Assembly (NCBI GenBank): GCA_904063045.1
Contig: CAJFCJ010000004.1
Span: 1,915,713 to 1,979,712, forward strand
DNA from: Dimorphilus gyrociliatus
Lineage: Eukaryota; Annelida; Polychaeta; Dinophilidae
DNA length: 64,000 bases
Reading direction: 5' to 3'
Part shown: positions 38,487 to 51,130 of the stretch, in pieces
Numbering within the stretch: the first letter of the stretch is position 1
Layout: the number at the start of each line of letters is the position of its first letter
Program-made: the position numbers and the translations under genes
The notes under the pieces: generated by a model
Databases searched by the model: none
Told to the model about the DNA's origin: nothing
What the model saw: the letters and a program-made list of their open reading frames with translations, nothing else

Positions 38487-41290
38487 TTAAAGTGGTCTTG
38501 GAAAAAACCATATAAGAAACACGATAATAATAACCAAATAGACGCAAAAGAAGAATCTATCAAGTATTTTTGCAAAATACTTCCAAATATCGATAAGAAA
38601 CTTTCTGTACTGTTTCTTGTCTTCAATCTCCAATTGACGTAGTTCAACTTTTTTCAAAATGAAATTTATTTCTTTTAATTTTAATAATAGTATAGAATCT
38701 TTGTCGCCGTAGCTATAATAGTTTCCCTCAGAGGTTGCCAATCTCTTCTTTAACACTTTAAGCTTTCTTTTCAATTTGTACATTTTCTCTGTTTTGAAAA
38801 TTTTAGCTACTATTTTTATCAACTGTAAGGAATAATATTATTTAAGTAAGAAGGTTCTTTTTGTTAATAGAATGACAATTACCAAAAAAATAATTTTATG
38901 GGGAGTAGTACCAGTTTCTCCAAGTTTTGATATGTTGATTATCACTGTTGACAGGATGATGGCCAAAATTATGAGAATCAAAATGAAGATGTAGTAAAAT
39001 CCTGATGAAAGAAATATTTCTCCTGTCAATTAGCATTATTTATCATAACTTAAAATTACTAGCCTAATTTTGGAGTGGAGCTAGCTGAAGGTGGAGCCGT
39101 TTCAACCAACATCAGTAGGAGAAATAAAAAACTAGCGAAAAGACTCATTGCTAACATGGTTCTATCAGGTCTGCTAGGAGGTAGGCAGAACACAGTTAGA
39201 GTTAAGGATGATAATATAATGCAAGGAACAATTAAGAGACCGTTCATGAATGTCAATCGTCTCTTTAATTCAAATCGAAAGGTAATAATTGAATATGTAG
39301 GAATTTTTCCTCCACCATGTTCTTTCCTGTCAACCTCTGTAGAACTCACTTCCCAAACGGAGTATTTCTCTAGCTGGCTGACATCTAAACCCTGCTTTCC
39401 TAGAATTCTAAAGTCAATTTCATAAATTGGGTGTGTCCAAGAACCAAACCACAGATTGCAAGTTTGAACATCAAATGGATAATTCGTAACAGTCATGCTA
39501 CAAGTTGATTTATAAACACTTTTTTCAAACCAAGTTACATCTCCGTTATAGTTTATTATTACTGGTGCATTTGATATTTCATTTTCGGCCGTTGCCCTAT
39601 GTAATAAAAAGGATTAAACTATTCGTAAAGATTTAATAAATTTGATTATAAGAATTCATATTAAAACATGATTGTCTCAATCCTTAGATAATGATTAATA
39701 TCATGGGTGTTCAAATATAGAGAGTTTGCCTATAGATTATTTGCAAAAGAGTAAATATTGCAAATATATAAATTTATATATTATAGATATAAAAATACAG
39801 TTCAAGTTCGACTATTAGATATTCATTTCTGATAGACAAGATATGGATTTCATAGACAACACTGTTTATTTATAGTCAGCCTTAATCTTAAGGCTAAGCA
39901 TAGTCGAAGAATTGGTATAAAATATCTTACTCAATATGATTTGAAATATATCGTCTATTCTTCTAAACGATAAATGATTAATATTTGATACATATTCGCT
40001 CCTCAGTGTATGATAGTGGCACTAGGACATAGACTATATGCTTTTTTATAATTTAAAATGTTCTAGTTTAATCAGATTGAATCATAGACGAAAAAAATAA
40101 AACTTGACATTTATAATAAAACTTCTGAATAGATTTTCAGAAATATATGATAATAAAGAGTCGATAAGATAAGAATACTTATATATAAGTAAGCTTACTT
40201 ATGTATAACTTTTGAAAACATATCTATTATAATAATTACGTGTTATATAACATTATGTCTGGTCTCCAAATCATATTCATCGGCAGTCGAATATTGTTAA
40301 CACTTTCATAATCTTTTGGATTCCATGTCATATATTCATCCCTCCATTTCTTTTGTAGAATTTTAATATAAGTTTAATATTTATGGTAAATAACATCTTT
40401 AAATTTTGTAAACTTACCATTTGATAATTTGCTGTAGCTGTAAAAACTTTATCTCGTTCGTCTAAATCAACTGCTACTATGCTAAGGGAGAAATAGACTA
40501 TTAGACTATTTGTGCTGTTTCTAATAGGTCTGCATTTAGGACCAAATTTTTCGTACGACTTCAAGAGTCTTTCTATCAACTGTCTTTCGCTCGATTTTCT
40601 CCCTCTGTTGAAAAACTTGTGTATTATCAGTCGAGTAAAACTAGACGTTTATTTAAGACGAATGTAATATAATGCCATCTATCGTTGAATAGAATTTTTC
40701 ATTAAGTCTAACATCTATTTCAATATAAAATAGCAATAAATAACCATTCCTCTAACACTAAGATTGTTCTATTAGACTTTATCGTACCACTGATTTTTTT
40801 TTTTCCAATAACATTTGTAATCTCAAGGGTAAAGTTATTTTTTGGCGATTTAGGGGAATTCTCTTCCTTCTAAATGAGATTTAAAACCTATAGGAAGCTC
40901 GTTTTATTTTTTATCGCAATACAATGTGTATATATTAAACTATGCATATGCTCTAAACCTTATAACTTGCTAGCAAATTATAACAATTAGCATATAGCAA
41001 TATTCAGCCATGTGTAAAGAAGCAATGTTCAGAGAATAGCTTGCATATAAATATATTAATATAATATTATAGTTATTTTAATAAATACATTAATATAAAA
41101 TTCATTTGAAATAGAATACGAAAACTACGAAAGACATTATGTCACTTTCACTTTAGACTTGATATAAAAACAAGAAAAAATAATTCAAATATTTGACTTA
41201 CTTTAACGATAAATTATCAACCGATAAATTGATAATTTCATCAAAATTTACCAAAAATATCATAAAAAGTAGTAGGAAACTTATATTCAT
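38487..41290 (-). CDS. nicotinic-like cys-loop receptor subunit 2 (divergent)
   Basis: The signal-peptide exon starts at ATG 41288-41290 (MNISFLLLFMIFLVNFDEII). It joins in phase 2 to an exon near 40415-40608 (RPIRNSTNSLIVYFSL), then one near 40250-40345 ([23 protein letters not shown]), then a fused exon 39064-39599 (cys-loop CSMTVTNYPFDVQTC, M1, M2), an M3 exon (about 38880-39017) and a C-terminal exon ending at 38487 (FFPRPL). The intron that separates M1 from M2 in the two neighbours is absent. The exon after M2 is followed by GC (TTAG|GCTAGT); keeping the neighbours' phase requires a GC-AG intron. M2 has Ala at 9' and loop C lacks vicinal Cys. It may be an auxiliary subunit. Confidence 0.88.
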
Positions 41291-42918
41291 ATTTGTAAAG
41301 AGTATGTATATACAGTATGTACATATATTTATATATATATACAGTATATATATATATATATATATTATATATACATACTTTGTAGGGTACCGTTGTGAAT
41401 TCGTAAAATGACTATAAATTTATTTATCTATTTTCAGCTATATTAAAATAACTGATATGAAATGTCAGCTTATTTCAAAAAACCAATCATTTTTCTTTTA
41501 TTTTTTCATAAAAATTGCACATGTTACCCATTTTTTTAATGATATAGATAAAATTTTTATTGTTTGCGGTATGTTATCTTGTTTTAACAGAATAAAAAGT
41601 TAAACAGATTTAACATGTCAGAAACAGCTGTGTGTTTTCTTATTTTTAAAATGAGCATAAAGAAAAGGAAAATAGAAGAAGATCTTAGATAAAGATGAAA
41701 ATAAAAAATATACCAATAAAATTGGATTAGAGTTAACTATAGAGAAAGTAACGATTGCTAAAGATAGGAATAAGACTGCATAAGAGAATGAAAAGGAAAA
41801 TAAAGATGGACAATTTCCTATTTATCACGCAATTCAGGATTTTGCGTTTGCAGTGTGTTTCCTGTGTAGACTTTGTAAATATTATATTCAATAGAAAAAA
41901 CATTTCTATAGGTTTCTAACAAAATTTAGTTTTTTCTTTTAATTTAAATGATGTTAATTACACTCTATTAATAAATAATTATAAGTTAATAAACGAAAAT
42001 TTCAATAGATATTCAATTCTTAATATTTTATTCTTTGATAGAAAATGAATTATAAATAATTAAAACAATAAAAGAATACAATAACGCATTTAGTGTATCT
42101 TTGAATGCCATTCAAAAATATATAATAAAATAGCGATCGAAGACATTTTTGTTTACATCTATTCAGTTTTTCAACTGTCCTATTCAGGACAATCAATGCC
42201 CTTCACTTTTGAAAGTCGTGGGAAATTTAATTATTATTGTTCATAAATAGCAAATATACTATTAAGCCCTTCTTTTAAATGTAGTCTTATTATTAAATTA
42301 TTAGCCATTATAGACTATATTTTAAAGCGTTAGTTAAGCATGGAAAACTTCCAGACTTCAAATATTTATAGATCGTTACTGTTTTATCATCGTTGAGTAT
42401 CTATTTGATATTTTTCCTCTTTTCTTCTTTATTTTTATTTTAGTGAAGGAATTTGGGGAATACGTTTGCAACGTTCCCCCGCCTCCCTACAACTTTGATA
42501 CTCTCTTTGATTTTTCAATTGGGAACGCTATAAATCACAGTTTCTTGAAATTTTGGCTTGTGCTACTTTTAATCTTTTAACCCTGTCCTTAATAAAAGTG
42601 CTTTCAGGATGTAATATAATAGGTATCAACCTATAGAACATTCAGAAATTTTAGTTTTTTAAAAGGAATTAAATAACGCAAAGTATCCTTGAAAAGACTA
42701 TTAAAAAGATCATCTTAAATACAAAGTATTTCTCCAGTCACTTTATCAGTAAGTGAATAAATGTATACGTGTTTTTTAATAGAAGTACTTGGCTTTGTAG
42801 TATAAGGAAAATGGACGAAAACAATAATAGATATGACAGTTTTTTGGTCTCTTTAACTTGATTCCAAATTTTATAAAAATGAAGCTGAAATTTAAATAAT
42901 TTATTGTTAATTTTCCTA
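41291..42918. other. intergenic between receptor genes 2 and 3
   Basis: No gene is seen in 1.6 kb. Alternating TA and TACAGTA tracts lie at 41306-41375. The stretch holds the promoter of subunit 2 and the 3' UTR of subunit 3. Confidence 0.5.
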
Positions 42919-44532
42919 CTATACTGGTCTTGGAAATAATAGACTTAGAGATGTTATAATTAAAACAAGGTACAATATAAAGAAGAATCTATCTAGAACT
43001 GTTGCAATTCTTTGCCATGATTTTTTTGCCATTGTTTTCTCTTTTTCAAATCTATTCCTTTCTTCTAATTTTTGTTCAAACCGCAATATAATTCTGCGTA
43101 AATCATATAATTGTTTTTCAAAATCCGACAGGTGTCGCCTATCAACATCAAAATCATGTAATTCGCTAATATCGTTAAACAGTTCAATTCTTTCATGAGA
43201 TTTCTCATTGGTTGCCGAGTAGATATTTCTTGTTGTGCATTTGCCTCTCATACACATAGCTCTTGCTAGGCATCCTAATGTTATCTGAAATGTAATAAAG
43301 TATGTATACACGTGACTATGATCACTTAAAAATCTTCAAATGTTATATTCATACAGAATTTGTTAACGAACCAGATTTAGCCATTTAGGTGGATATTGAC
43401 ATTCGTTACCGCCTCTGTTAATGTTAACGACCAAGGATGAAAGTATGATAGAAAACATGATAATAACAACGTTGAAGCAGTAGTAAACACCTGAATAAAC
43501 AAAAACAGATTTCTATTTAAGATGCTATTTGAATAAACAAGAGAAAGAAAGAAAAACCCTTATAGAACATAAGAGCACTTTGTATCTTTTATGCCTTGAT
43601 ATCTATATTTTTTTGTAATATGACTTCTAAATCTTCCTATTCAATGGTAGCTATAATTTATCTCGTTTCACCTATTCTATTTTGAAAGTAGATATACAAG
43701 CCTCCAGGGTAAAATATTTACCTAAATTTGGTATAGAACCAGCAGTGGGGGGTGCAGCCTCTACCAAGATCAAAAGAAGAACCATAAAGCTTCCAAAGAT
43801 GCTCATAGCTGCATAAATACTGCATTATATATATATAGTTCAAGTGCAAATCTTAGCTATTATATTAATTAGTAACCTACTTACCAAGCGATGTCCTGTC
43901 TGGTCTATCAGGTGGTAACCAGAATACAACTAAAGTTAGACAGGCCAAAAAGACGCAAGGTAGTGTTAGAATATAGCTTGAAAAGACCATCTTCCTTCTC
44001 ATATACAATTCAAAGGTTACAATAGTAAATTTGGGTACATTATCTTTTCCTTTGACTTGTCTCTCAGCATGAACTTTATAAATATCCCAGCCTGATCCAT
44101 CTTTAAAATCTGATTGAAATGTGCTTAGATCAATTCCGTTTTCTGTTAGCATAGTTAGATTAATTTGATCTGAGGGATGTGTCCAAGATCCAAACCACAT
44201 ATGACAACTCTGATTATCGAAGGGGAAGTTTGTTACGTCGAGACTACAAGATGATCTAAAGATCGTATGTGGGAACCATGAAACAGAACCGTCGTAACGA
44301 ATGACTGCAAGGGCCTGACGGGCTACGCTATCGACATCGGCACTGTAATAGAGGCTTTCGTGAATAAAATTCATTTACAGTTGAAATCGATAGAATTCTG
44401 AAATAGGTGCTTTATAATTTAGTTCAACTGGACGTTTAAACGCTGGAAACGGATTGACATTCAATTAAATTACAGATATTTATACCCTATGCAATAAGCT
44501 ATGTCTCAAAATTCTCTCCCTCTCTCCCTCTC

Positions 44533-44597
<65 letters not shown>

Positions 44598-47500
44598 ATA
44601 TGAGAAAGTTTATATATAATACATTGTAAATATTTGTTAAAAATATTAATTTATAATAAACTTATTTAACACTTAAAGGAGATATTATAACTTTGATTGA
44701 TATGACTAAGACATTTGATTTGGAGAACAAAAACTCATAATATTCAGGTAACAAAGTTATTGATCAAAAAGAATATTTAACAAATTCTGTCCTAACATAA
44801 AATTACTGAAGATTAACTCGTTCTATAAATATTGATGAGTCAGTGATATTATAAATAACGTTTTATATATATATATATAATTTATATATACTGTATATAT
44901 CGCATTTAATTTCTTATAAGTGCAATCTAAGTTTGACAGAACAGTTTGCAAAAAAAGTAACCTTTAGAATTGATGACTTTTCAACTCAGAAGTGTCCTTA
45001 TTGAGAAGGATATATGTATGAAAATATTATATTAAATAGAAAGAGTTTTATTCTATATCCATATCTCTACAGGAAATATGAACGTTTCATACGTATTGTA
45101 CAATTGGAAAAAGCTTCTAATGTCGATTGACTTGCCTTGACAACTAATCCTAAATATCTTCCGTAACTCTCCTTTGTCCCTTGCGCTACTACCTCCCATT
45201 CTTTCTTATTCTCTTAAAACTGCTCTGTAAGTTCCACATTATGATAACACTTGCTATAATTCAAGAAATCAATGATACAATCGCGATACGATTAAAACGT
45301 ACATCTTTCTTTCTAATTTTACATTCCCACGAATTTAAAGAAATAGAAGCAGATAAACGGATTTTATTTTATTTTCTACTAATTAGTTGCAGCAGAAGAG
45401 ATAATTAGCCCTAATTAAATGGTGAAGTCTGATTTGATCATATGAAGGAAACAATTTAATAGAAAGTGTTAAAAAACGAAATTATTGACAACAGTTTCTT
45501 CTTTTTCTGACATACCAGGTTTTATTTTAATAAATATAATTAAATTGGTTTTTCTACTTTATCTTTAAAAAAAAAAGGTAAAGCGTTTCTTTTGTTGAAA
45601 GAAAACAGAATTTTTAGTTTGAAATTTTTAATTTAACAATTGTTGCTAATAGCTTAGTCAGATTGATTAATTAATTAATTACATCGATCGTTGATTGTTG
45701 AGGATAAGCTCTTTTGAGGGGAAATCTCATGACAATAATATATTTTTTTTTTACCTTAAAACTGTTAAAATAATATCATGGATGAAGAGAGAGAAAAAAA
45801 GAGAAAAAGAGAATGGAGAAGATAAAGAATTTTATTTAACATCTCAAAGTTTGTAAAGTTTTCTGGATTTGTTCGTCTGTTGTATTTACAACTTGAAATT
45901 AAAGATATAAAATGAACGTTGGAATGTTAATTTATAATAATTGATTTACATTAGAATAATAAAGAATAAATAATAAGTAAGTCAACCAAAATTAAATTTG
46001 CAGTAGTTCTGTAAAATATCACGATAAGCTATTTAGAAAATAATCAAAAGGAAATTAACATTAATAGATTTAAAAACTATGTTTTCTTAAAATTGGAACA
46101 ACTTGGAACAGGATATCAAGAAGATAATCATAAGTAAAGCCCTTTCGTAAATACGCAATTTCCTGACACTTAAGAGAAGATTCTGATTAATTGACATGTT
46201 CTACATTTCTACAGGAATTACAATTTCTTTTTAAACTATGAAGAAATATTTATGGAACTTTATTTAACTGATTTGCTTAACAAATCAAAAAATTTTTAGT
46301 TGAAAAAAATAGTAACTATCTATAGAAAATATAGATTCATTGAATTTAAAGCCGTTCATTCGAGATATATCGAATATATTCTCAATAATCTCAACTAGAG
46401 ACGATAAAAACTCTATGGCAACTGGGAGAAGGAAACAGTAAGAGGAGGAGAAAAGGAAAGGAACAAAAAATAAGCCTACTCTTAAGATTTTCTTTCCATA
46501 TCGCTGCTTAACGTTATTAAATTCCTTATCCAGAACATTGTAATTAGCTTTTAAGTTATATATGAAATTTAAACTAGCTATATAGAAAGGAAAAAGGGAA
46601 AGTTATTATTCGTAGGTGAGACTACGCGCATTTCCCAAACTGCATTACACCCAAAAAACAGAAAAAGACCAAATTATTGATTCATTCTTGTGCTTTCTCT
46701 TTTAATACTTGTATACAGTATATTTAATGAGAAGACAAGACATAGAAATAAAAACTTTACCATGCAGAAATTTCTAAAAATAATTACAGAACATAGACAA
46801 ATTAAATATTAGTAATAACCTAATAATAATAGTTAATAATCACTGATCGTTTGATGTTATTAATTCTCTGTCTACTAATCTTCTATTCTATTATATGTTT
46901 GTTTTTATTATAGCTTATATTTAAAATATTTGTATTAAATTTCATAGATATTTTCGGCATAGAGTATTAATATTTTACCGTTTTGTGTCCAATTGATAAA
47001 GAGTAGTATTGATAAGAAAATTTTTTAACATATAGTCAGTCTTCTGTTTTTGGTCTAGTTGTATTATTTATTCGCAGCATAATTCATAATTCCTTATGGG
47101 AAACTTAATGCAAACATTACAACTATTCTAACGCTTAATCTAATATAACAGTAACACTTTTAGAAATATGTTTATGTACGCAATTATTCTGATCAGATAA
47201 TCTTGTTATAGTTCCGTGTAGTAAAGAGAGCATAAACTTTTTGTGGTCATTTAACGATGAAGGCAATTAGTTTCCTTTCATCTTGTCGTCTTTCATTTCT
47301 TATGAAAAACTATACTTTTGAATATGTTAATACTTTTCAAAATGAAATAAAGTATATATTACAAAAAAGGAACAAGGGAAAATATAGTGTCTCACAATAA
47401 TACATACGTGTTGTATAACATAATATCGGGTTTCCATATGGAATCGGCTGATAATCTGATTGTAGTCACTCCACCGTAGTCCTTAGGGTTCCAGGTCAAA

Positions 47501-48775
47501 TATTCGTCGTTCCATACCTAATAGTTTTCTTCTTCGTTATTACTTAGTAATGAACTTAAGAAAACTCCATTACTCACATAGCGAGTCCACATGCTCATCG
47601 TTAAGACTTTATCTTTTTCGTTAAGGTCCATTTGAATAAGACCAAGCGAGAAGCTGACATTTGAAACGGTCGAAATATTTCTCACAGGTCTGCCCGACTT
47701 GCCCCACTTCTTATATTCAGTCATCAAGTCATTAATTAAAAGCTTTTCGAATGAAACATTTCCCGAACTAGATTTAAAAAATGAATAATAAACAATTTAC
47801 AGCAACAAACGTTAGAATTAAAAATTAATAAAAGAAAAAGGTCAAGTGTTTATTGGAGAGGAATTTTGAATGTTTAACAAGGTAAAAGGATCGCCTAGAG
47901 ATACTAAAGACGATATTACATGATCTGAGGTGTACTACTTTTCGTAAAACTAGAGATATACGGATAATTAGAAGATAAAAGCTCATTACGACTTCCTTCA
48001 AAAAGGCTTATTTTGGAACTCTAAGGATTGTTTTTAAATAGAATACTTATTAAACTATGATAATTTATAGAATATGATATAGATTTCATTAAATACCTTT
48101 ACAAAAATAATAATAATAATAATAGACAATAGATTTGTAATATAGTCCTATCCTTAATATTTTCACACATCTAACTAGTTCTTAAGAAATAACAGTCGCA
48201 AATAGATTCTTGGATAGAAAAATTTGTTCGACTATTACATTTACTGGGAACACGTCAAAATTGTAAAAGTAGTACAGTAAGGTTCCAGTAAGCCTCTAAA
48301 AGTTTCTTTCTATGATAAGTTTATTAGGTTTTTTTCATCAATGAAACCGCGTCTTTTTGGCACACGTACCTACAACGACATTGGAAGCGACTGCTAATCA
48401 GAAGTAAGACCTTGAAGACTAAGACAAATGAGAAATTGTTGACTATTCCAAAATATGTTGCTATAAACAGGGATTTTACTAATAAATTCTAGCATTATAA
48501 CCGGAAAATGATACATTTCCGCTTTATATAGGGTGGTAATAAACTTTTCTCATTTCTATCTTCTTTTTTTCTAATGGAGACGTCTATCCTTTAAAGGAAT
48601 GGAACTTATTTTATATGAAAGAGTTCAAAAATTATTGGTTTCTTTGGAAACCATCTAATTGTATACTGATTTAAATATTATACTATTACATTAGACTTTT
48701 ATAAATAGTTACTTACCAGTTAATAAGCCTGACGATTTCAATTAAGATTGGAAGCAAAGTATAGAAAATAGTCAT
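42919..48775 (-). CDS. nicotinic-like cys-loop receptor subunit 3
   Basis: Seven exons: 48717-48775 (signal peptide [18 protein letters not shown]), 47578-47767, 47408-47517, 43885-44342, 43722-43808, 43372-43490 and 42919-43284. Exon sizes 110, 458, 87 and 119 are identical to those of subunit 1, showing direct tandem duplication. Landmarks: [10 protein letters not shown], cys-loop [24 protein letters not shown]1 [32 protein letters not shown] linker, M2, M3 and M4, ending FPRPV. The M2 9' residue is Gly, a further change from the Ala of its neighbours. No vicinal Cys occurs in loop C. The gene is spread over 5.9 kb by a 3.1 kb intron with microsatellites between the loop A and cys-loop exons. 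Confidence 0.92.
44511..44593. repeat. compound (CT)n(TA)n microsatellite
   Basis: A CT-rich run passes directly into a TA run inside the long intron of receptor subunit 3. Confidence 0.9.
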
Positions 48776-51130
48776 TTTTTTCCCTTTACATATTTGTTCG
48801 CTTATGCTTAAAAATATGAAAAAAGTAGTATAAAGATTTATTCCTTCACTTTTCTTCTTTCTGTCTTCTATCCCTATTTTTCTTTTTATTCTCTTCCTAC
48901 ACTCTCTCCTTACCATTTATCTCATGTCATATAGAATCAAACGTATAAGAAACACTAGACGTCTCTCCCTTATCTCTTGTTCATATAACTAGAGTTCGCT
49001 CTTTATATATAAAACGCTTCAGTCTAATTTCTATCGATTTTTTTACATATTATCGCTCACTAGCTTTTGACGTTTAAAATTACATAGATAGTAATTGAAA
49101 CCAGGATAAAATTTCAAGATTTATTATATTTATCAGAATTTTCAACATGTCATATTTTTAAAAGTTGTCTATCTTAAAGTATACAGAGAAGGAAGGTATA
49201 TGATATATACATACATTAATATATACTGTATATACAATATATACAATATATAGTATAAATTTATATATATATATATATATATATATAAAGACTGTGACTG
49301 TAAGTGTTTATTTGATATTTGTATGGGAAATTAAAGACAAAATAATAAAACAGCTATATTAAAGAAGTAACACTAATTCTACTTGTATTTTAGTATTATC
49401 TTGTTCAAGCTTGTGTTTAATAACATATTTCATTCATCACAGTTAATCTGTACAAAATTGCAATTGGAACAAAGTTTTTGGAAGACAAGGAAGGAAATTC
49501 TTAGTTTTGCATATGTTAGCTAATCTATTATGAGTATAGATTATAAAACTGATATAAAATAATACTAAAATCTTTCTAGAATGAGGAATGGGGGAAAATT
49601 TCATAAGAAGTTTTGCAGATTCTATAAATTTTAACCAACGATTGGCTTACACTGAACTAGTTGAAATATTTAAGAAGAGAAATCATCTGAATGGCAGCCA
49701 CGTGACAATCAGGCAAACTCAACAAAGAAAACTTTACAGTAAATAATACAATTCGCATCCGTGATGAAAATAATTCATTCTTGATAGCTCAGATGGCTTA
49801 CACTACAATTGGTAGAACCTCAAATAGGAGAAAGTAATTCTCTTGTAGAGGCAGTCTGGAGTAGGTAGTACTAAGAAGCAGAGACAATTTCTCTCTAAGG
49901 GAAAACATCTAGGCTTTATTAAAACTAGAAATGAAGATGGAAGTTAAAACTTATACTCTAAGAGACCATTTTATCCTTTAGTTTATCCACCCTGAGGTGA
50001 AAATGCTATCTTAGTGTAAGATGAGGCACCAATATATCGGGATTTTAAAAACAAAACTGTCTCTGGAGGGTGACGTAATTACACTACTGGACTGATCAGC
50101 ATATTCTCTCTAATTTTTAATGTAACTGTTTTGCAGCCAGAAATTTATAAGAGATTTGGAGCAAAGCCTAGAAATCAAACACTGCAATCTTTCGTAATCC
50201 TTTCAGAATGGAAAGAAATTAGTCTATATCTTATTGCTAATTTTATCAATTTTCTTAGCAACTGATTGCTTATAAAATTAACTAGAAAACAACAAGAAAG
50301 CATGTGATAAACAGTTTTTTCCTTATTTCTATAAAAGAAAATTTCTTCATCTCGACTATAGACAATTATAAGAACTACAAAAAATTTTCTTCTATCTTTC
50401 AGTATATTTACTGTCTATAATATTCGACTATTACATCATCAATCTTTTTTATACTATTAATACAGATAATGTTTGTATGTCTATAATTTAGTCGTTGATT
50501 GAAGGCACAGACACATATACTATATATACAGACAGTATACTGTATATATTATTAAAACTAGCACAACAGGTCTTAAGAGCAAAGAAGAAAGTGAAGGATA
50601 TCTATAAAGAGAGAGAGAGAATGAGAGCGAGAAAGAGAGCAAGAGATGTAGAGAGAGAGAGAGATAGATAGAGAGATGGGTAGAAAGATATATTTTTTAA
50701 TAAAACTAAAATAGGAAAGGAAAGCGCGTTTAAAGGGACATTTTTTGGCGATAAAGCTATAAGTAAAAATATTTATTGTTTGTAATCTATAATTGGCACA
50801 AAGTGGCTTTAGAATCATTAGAGAATATAAGCAAATTTCATGCGTACATCAAACTTGTATCATTCATCCTAAGAGCGCTTTAAACAGGGTATTTAATCAT
50901 TTAGGACTGCATTAAGAACGACGATTGAGTAATTCATTGAAATAATTATTTGGGTTAGAGAAGAAAATAATAAAAAAGGAATAAATTTTATATTTAATCC
51001 AGACTTTATTACACTTTTCATTACAAATAAAGAAAGTATATGCATAAATTGACCATCGTTTGTTCTATATTTAAAAGATTCCCTCCTCAATAGAGTATGC
51101 ATCTAATATATACAGTATATATTAATATAT
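48776..51130. other. intergenic, no gene seen
   Basis: 2.35 kb upstream of receptor subunit 3. It contains TATACTGTATA tracts (49215-49290, 50519-50550) and a purine-rich GA stretch (50605-50680). Open frames here are low complexity. Confidence 0.5.

Noticed and set aside
39075-39425. 116-codon plus-strand frame
   Set aside because: It is antisense to the cys-loop/M1/M2 exon of receptor subunit 2.
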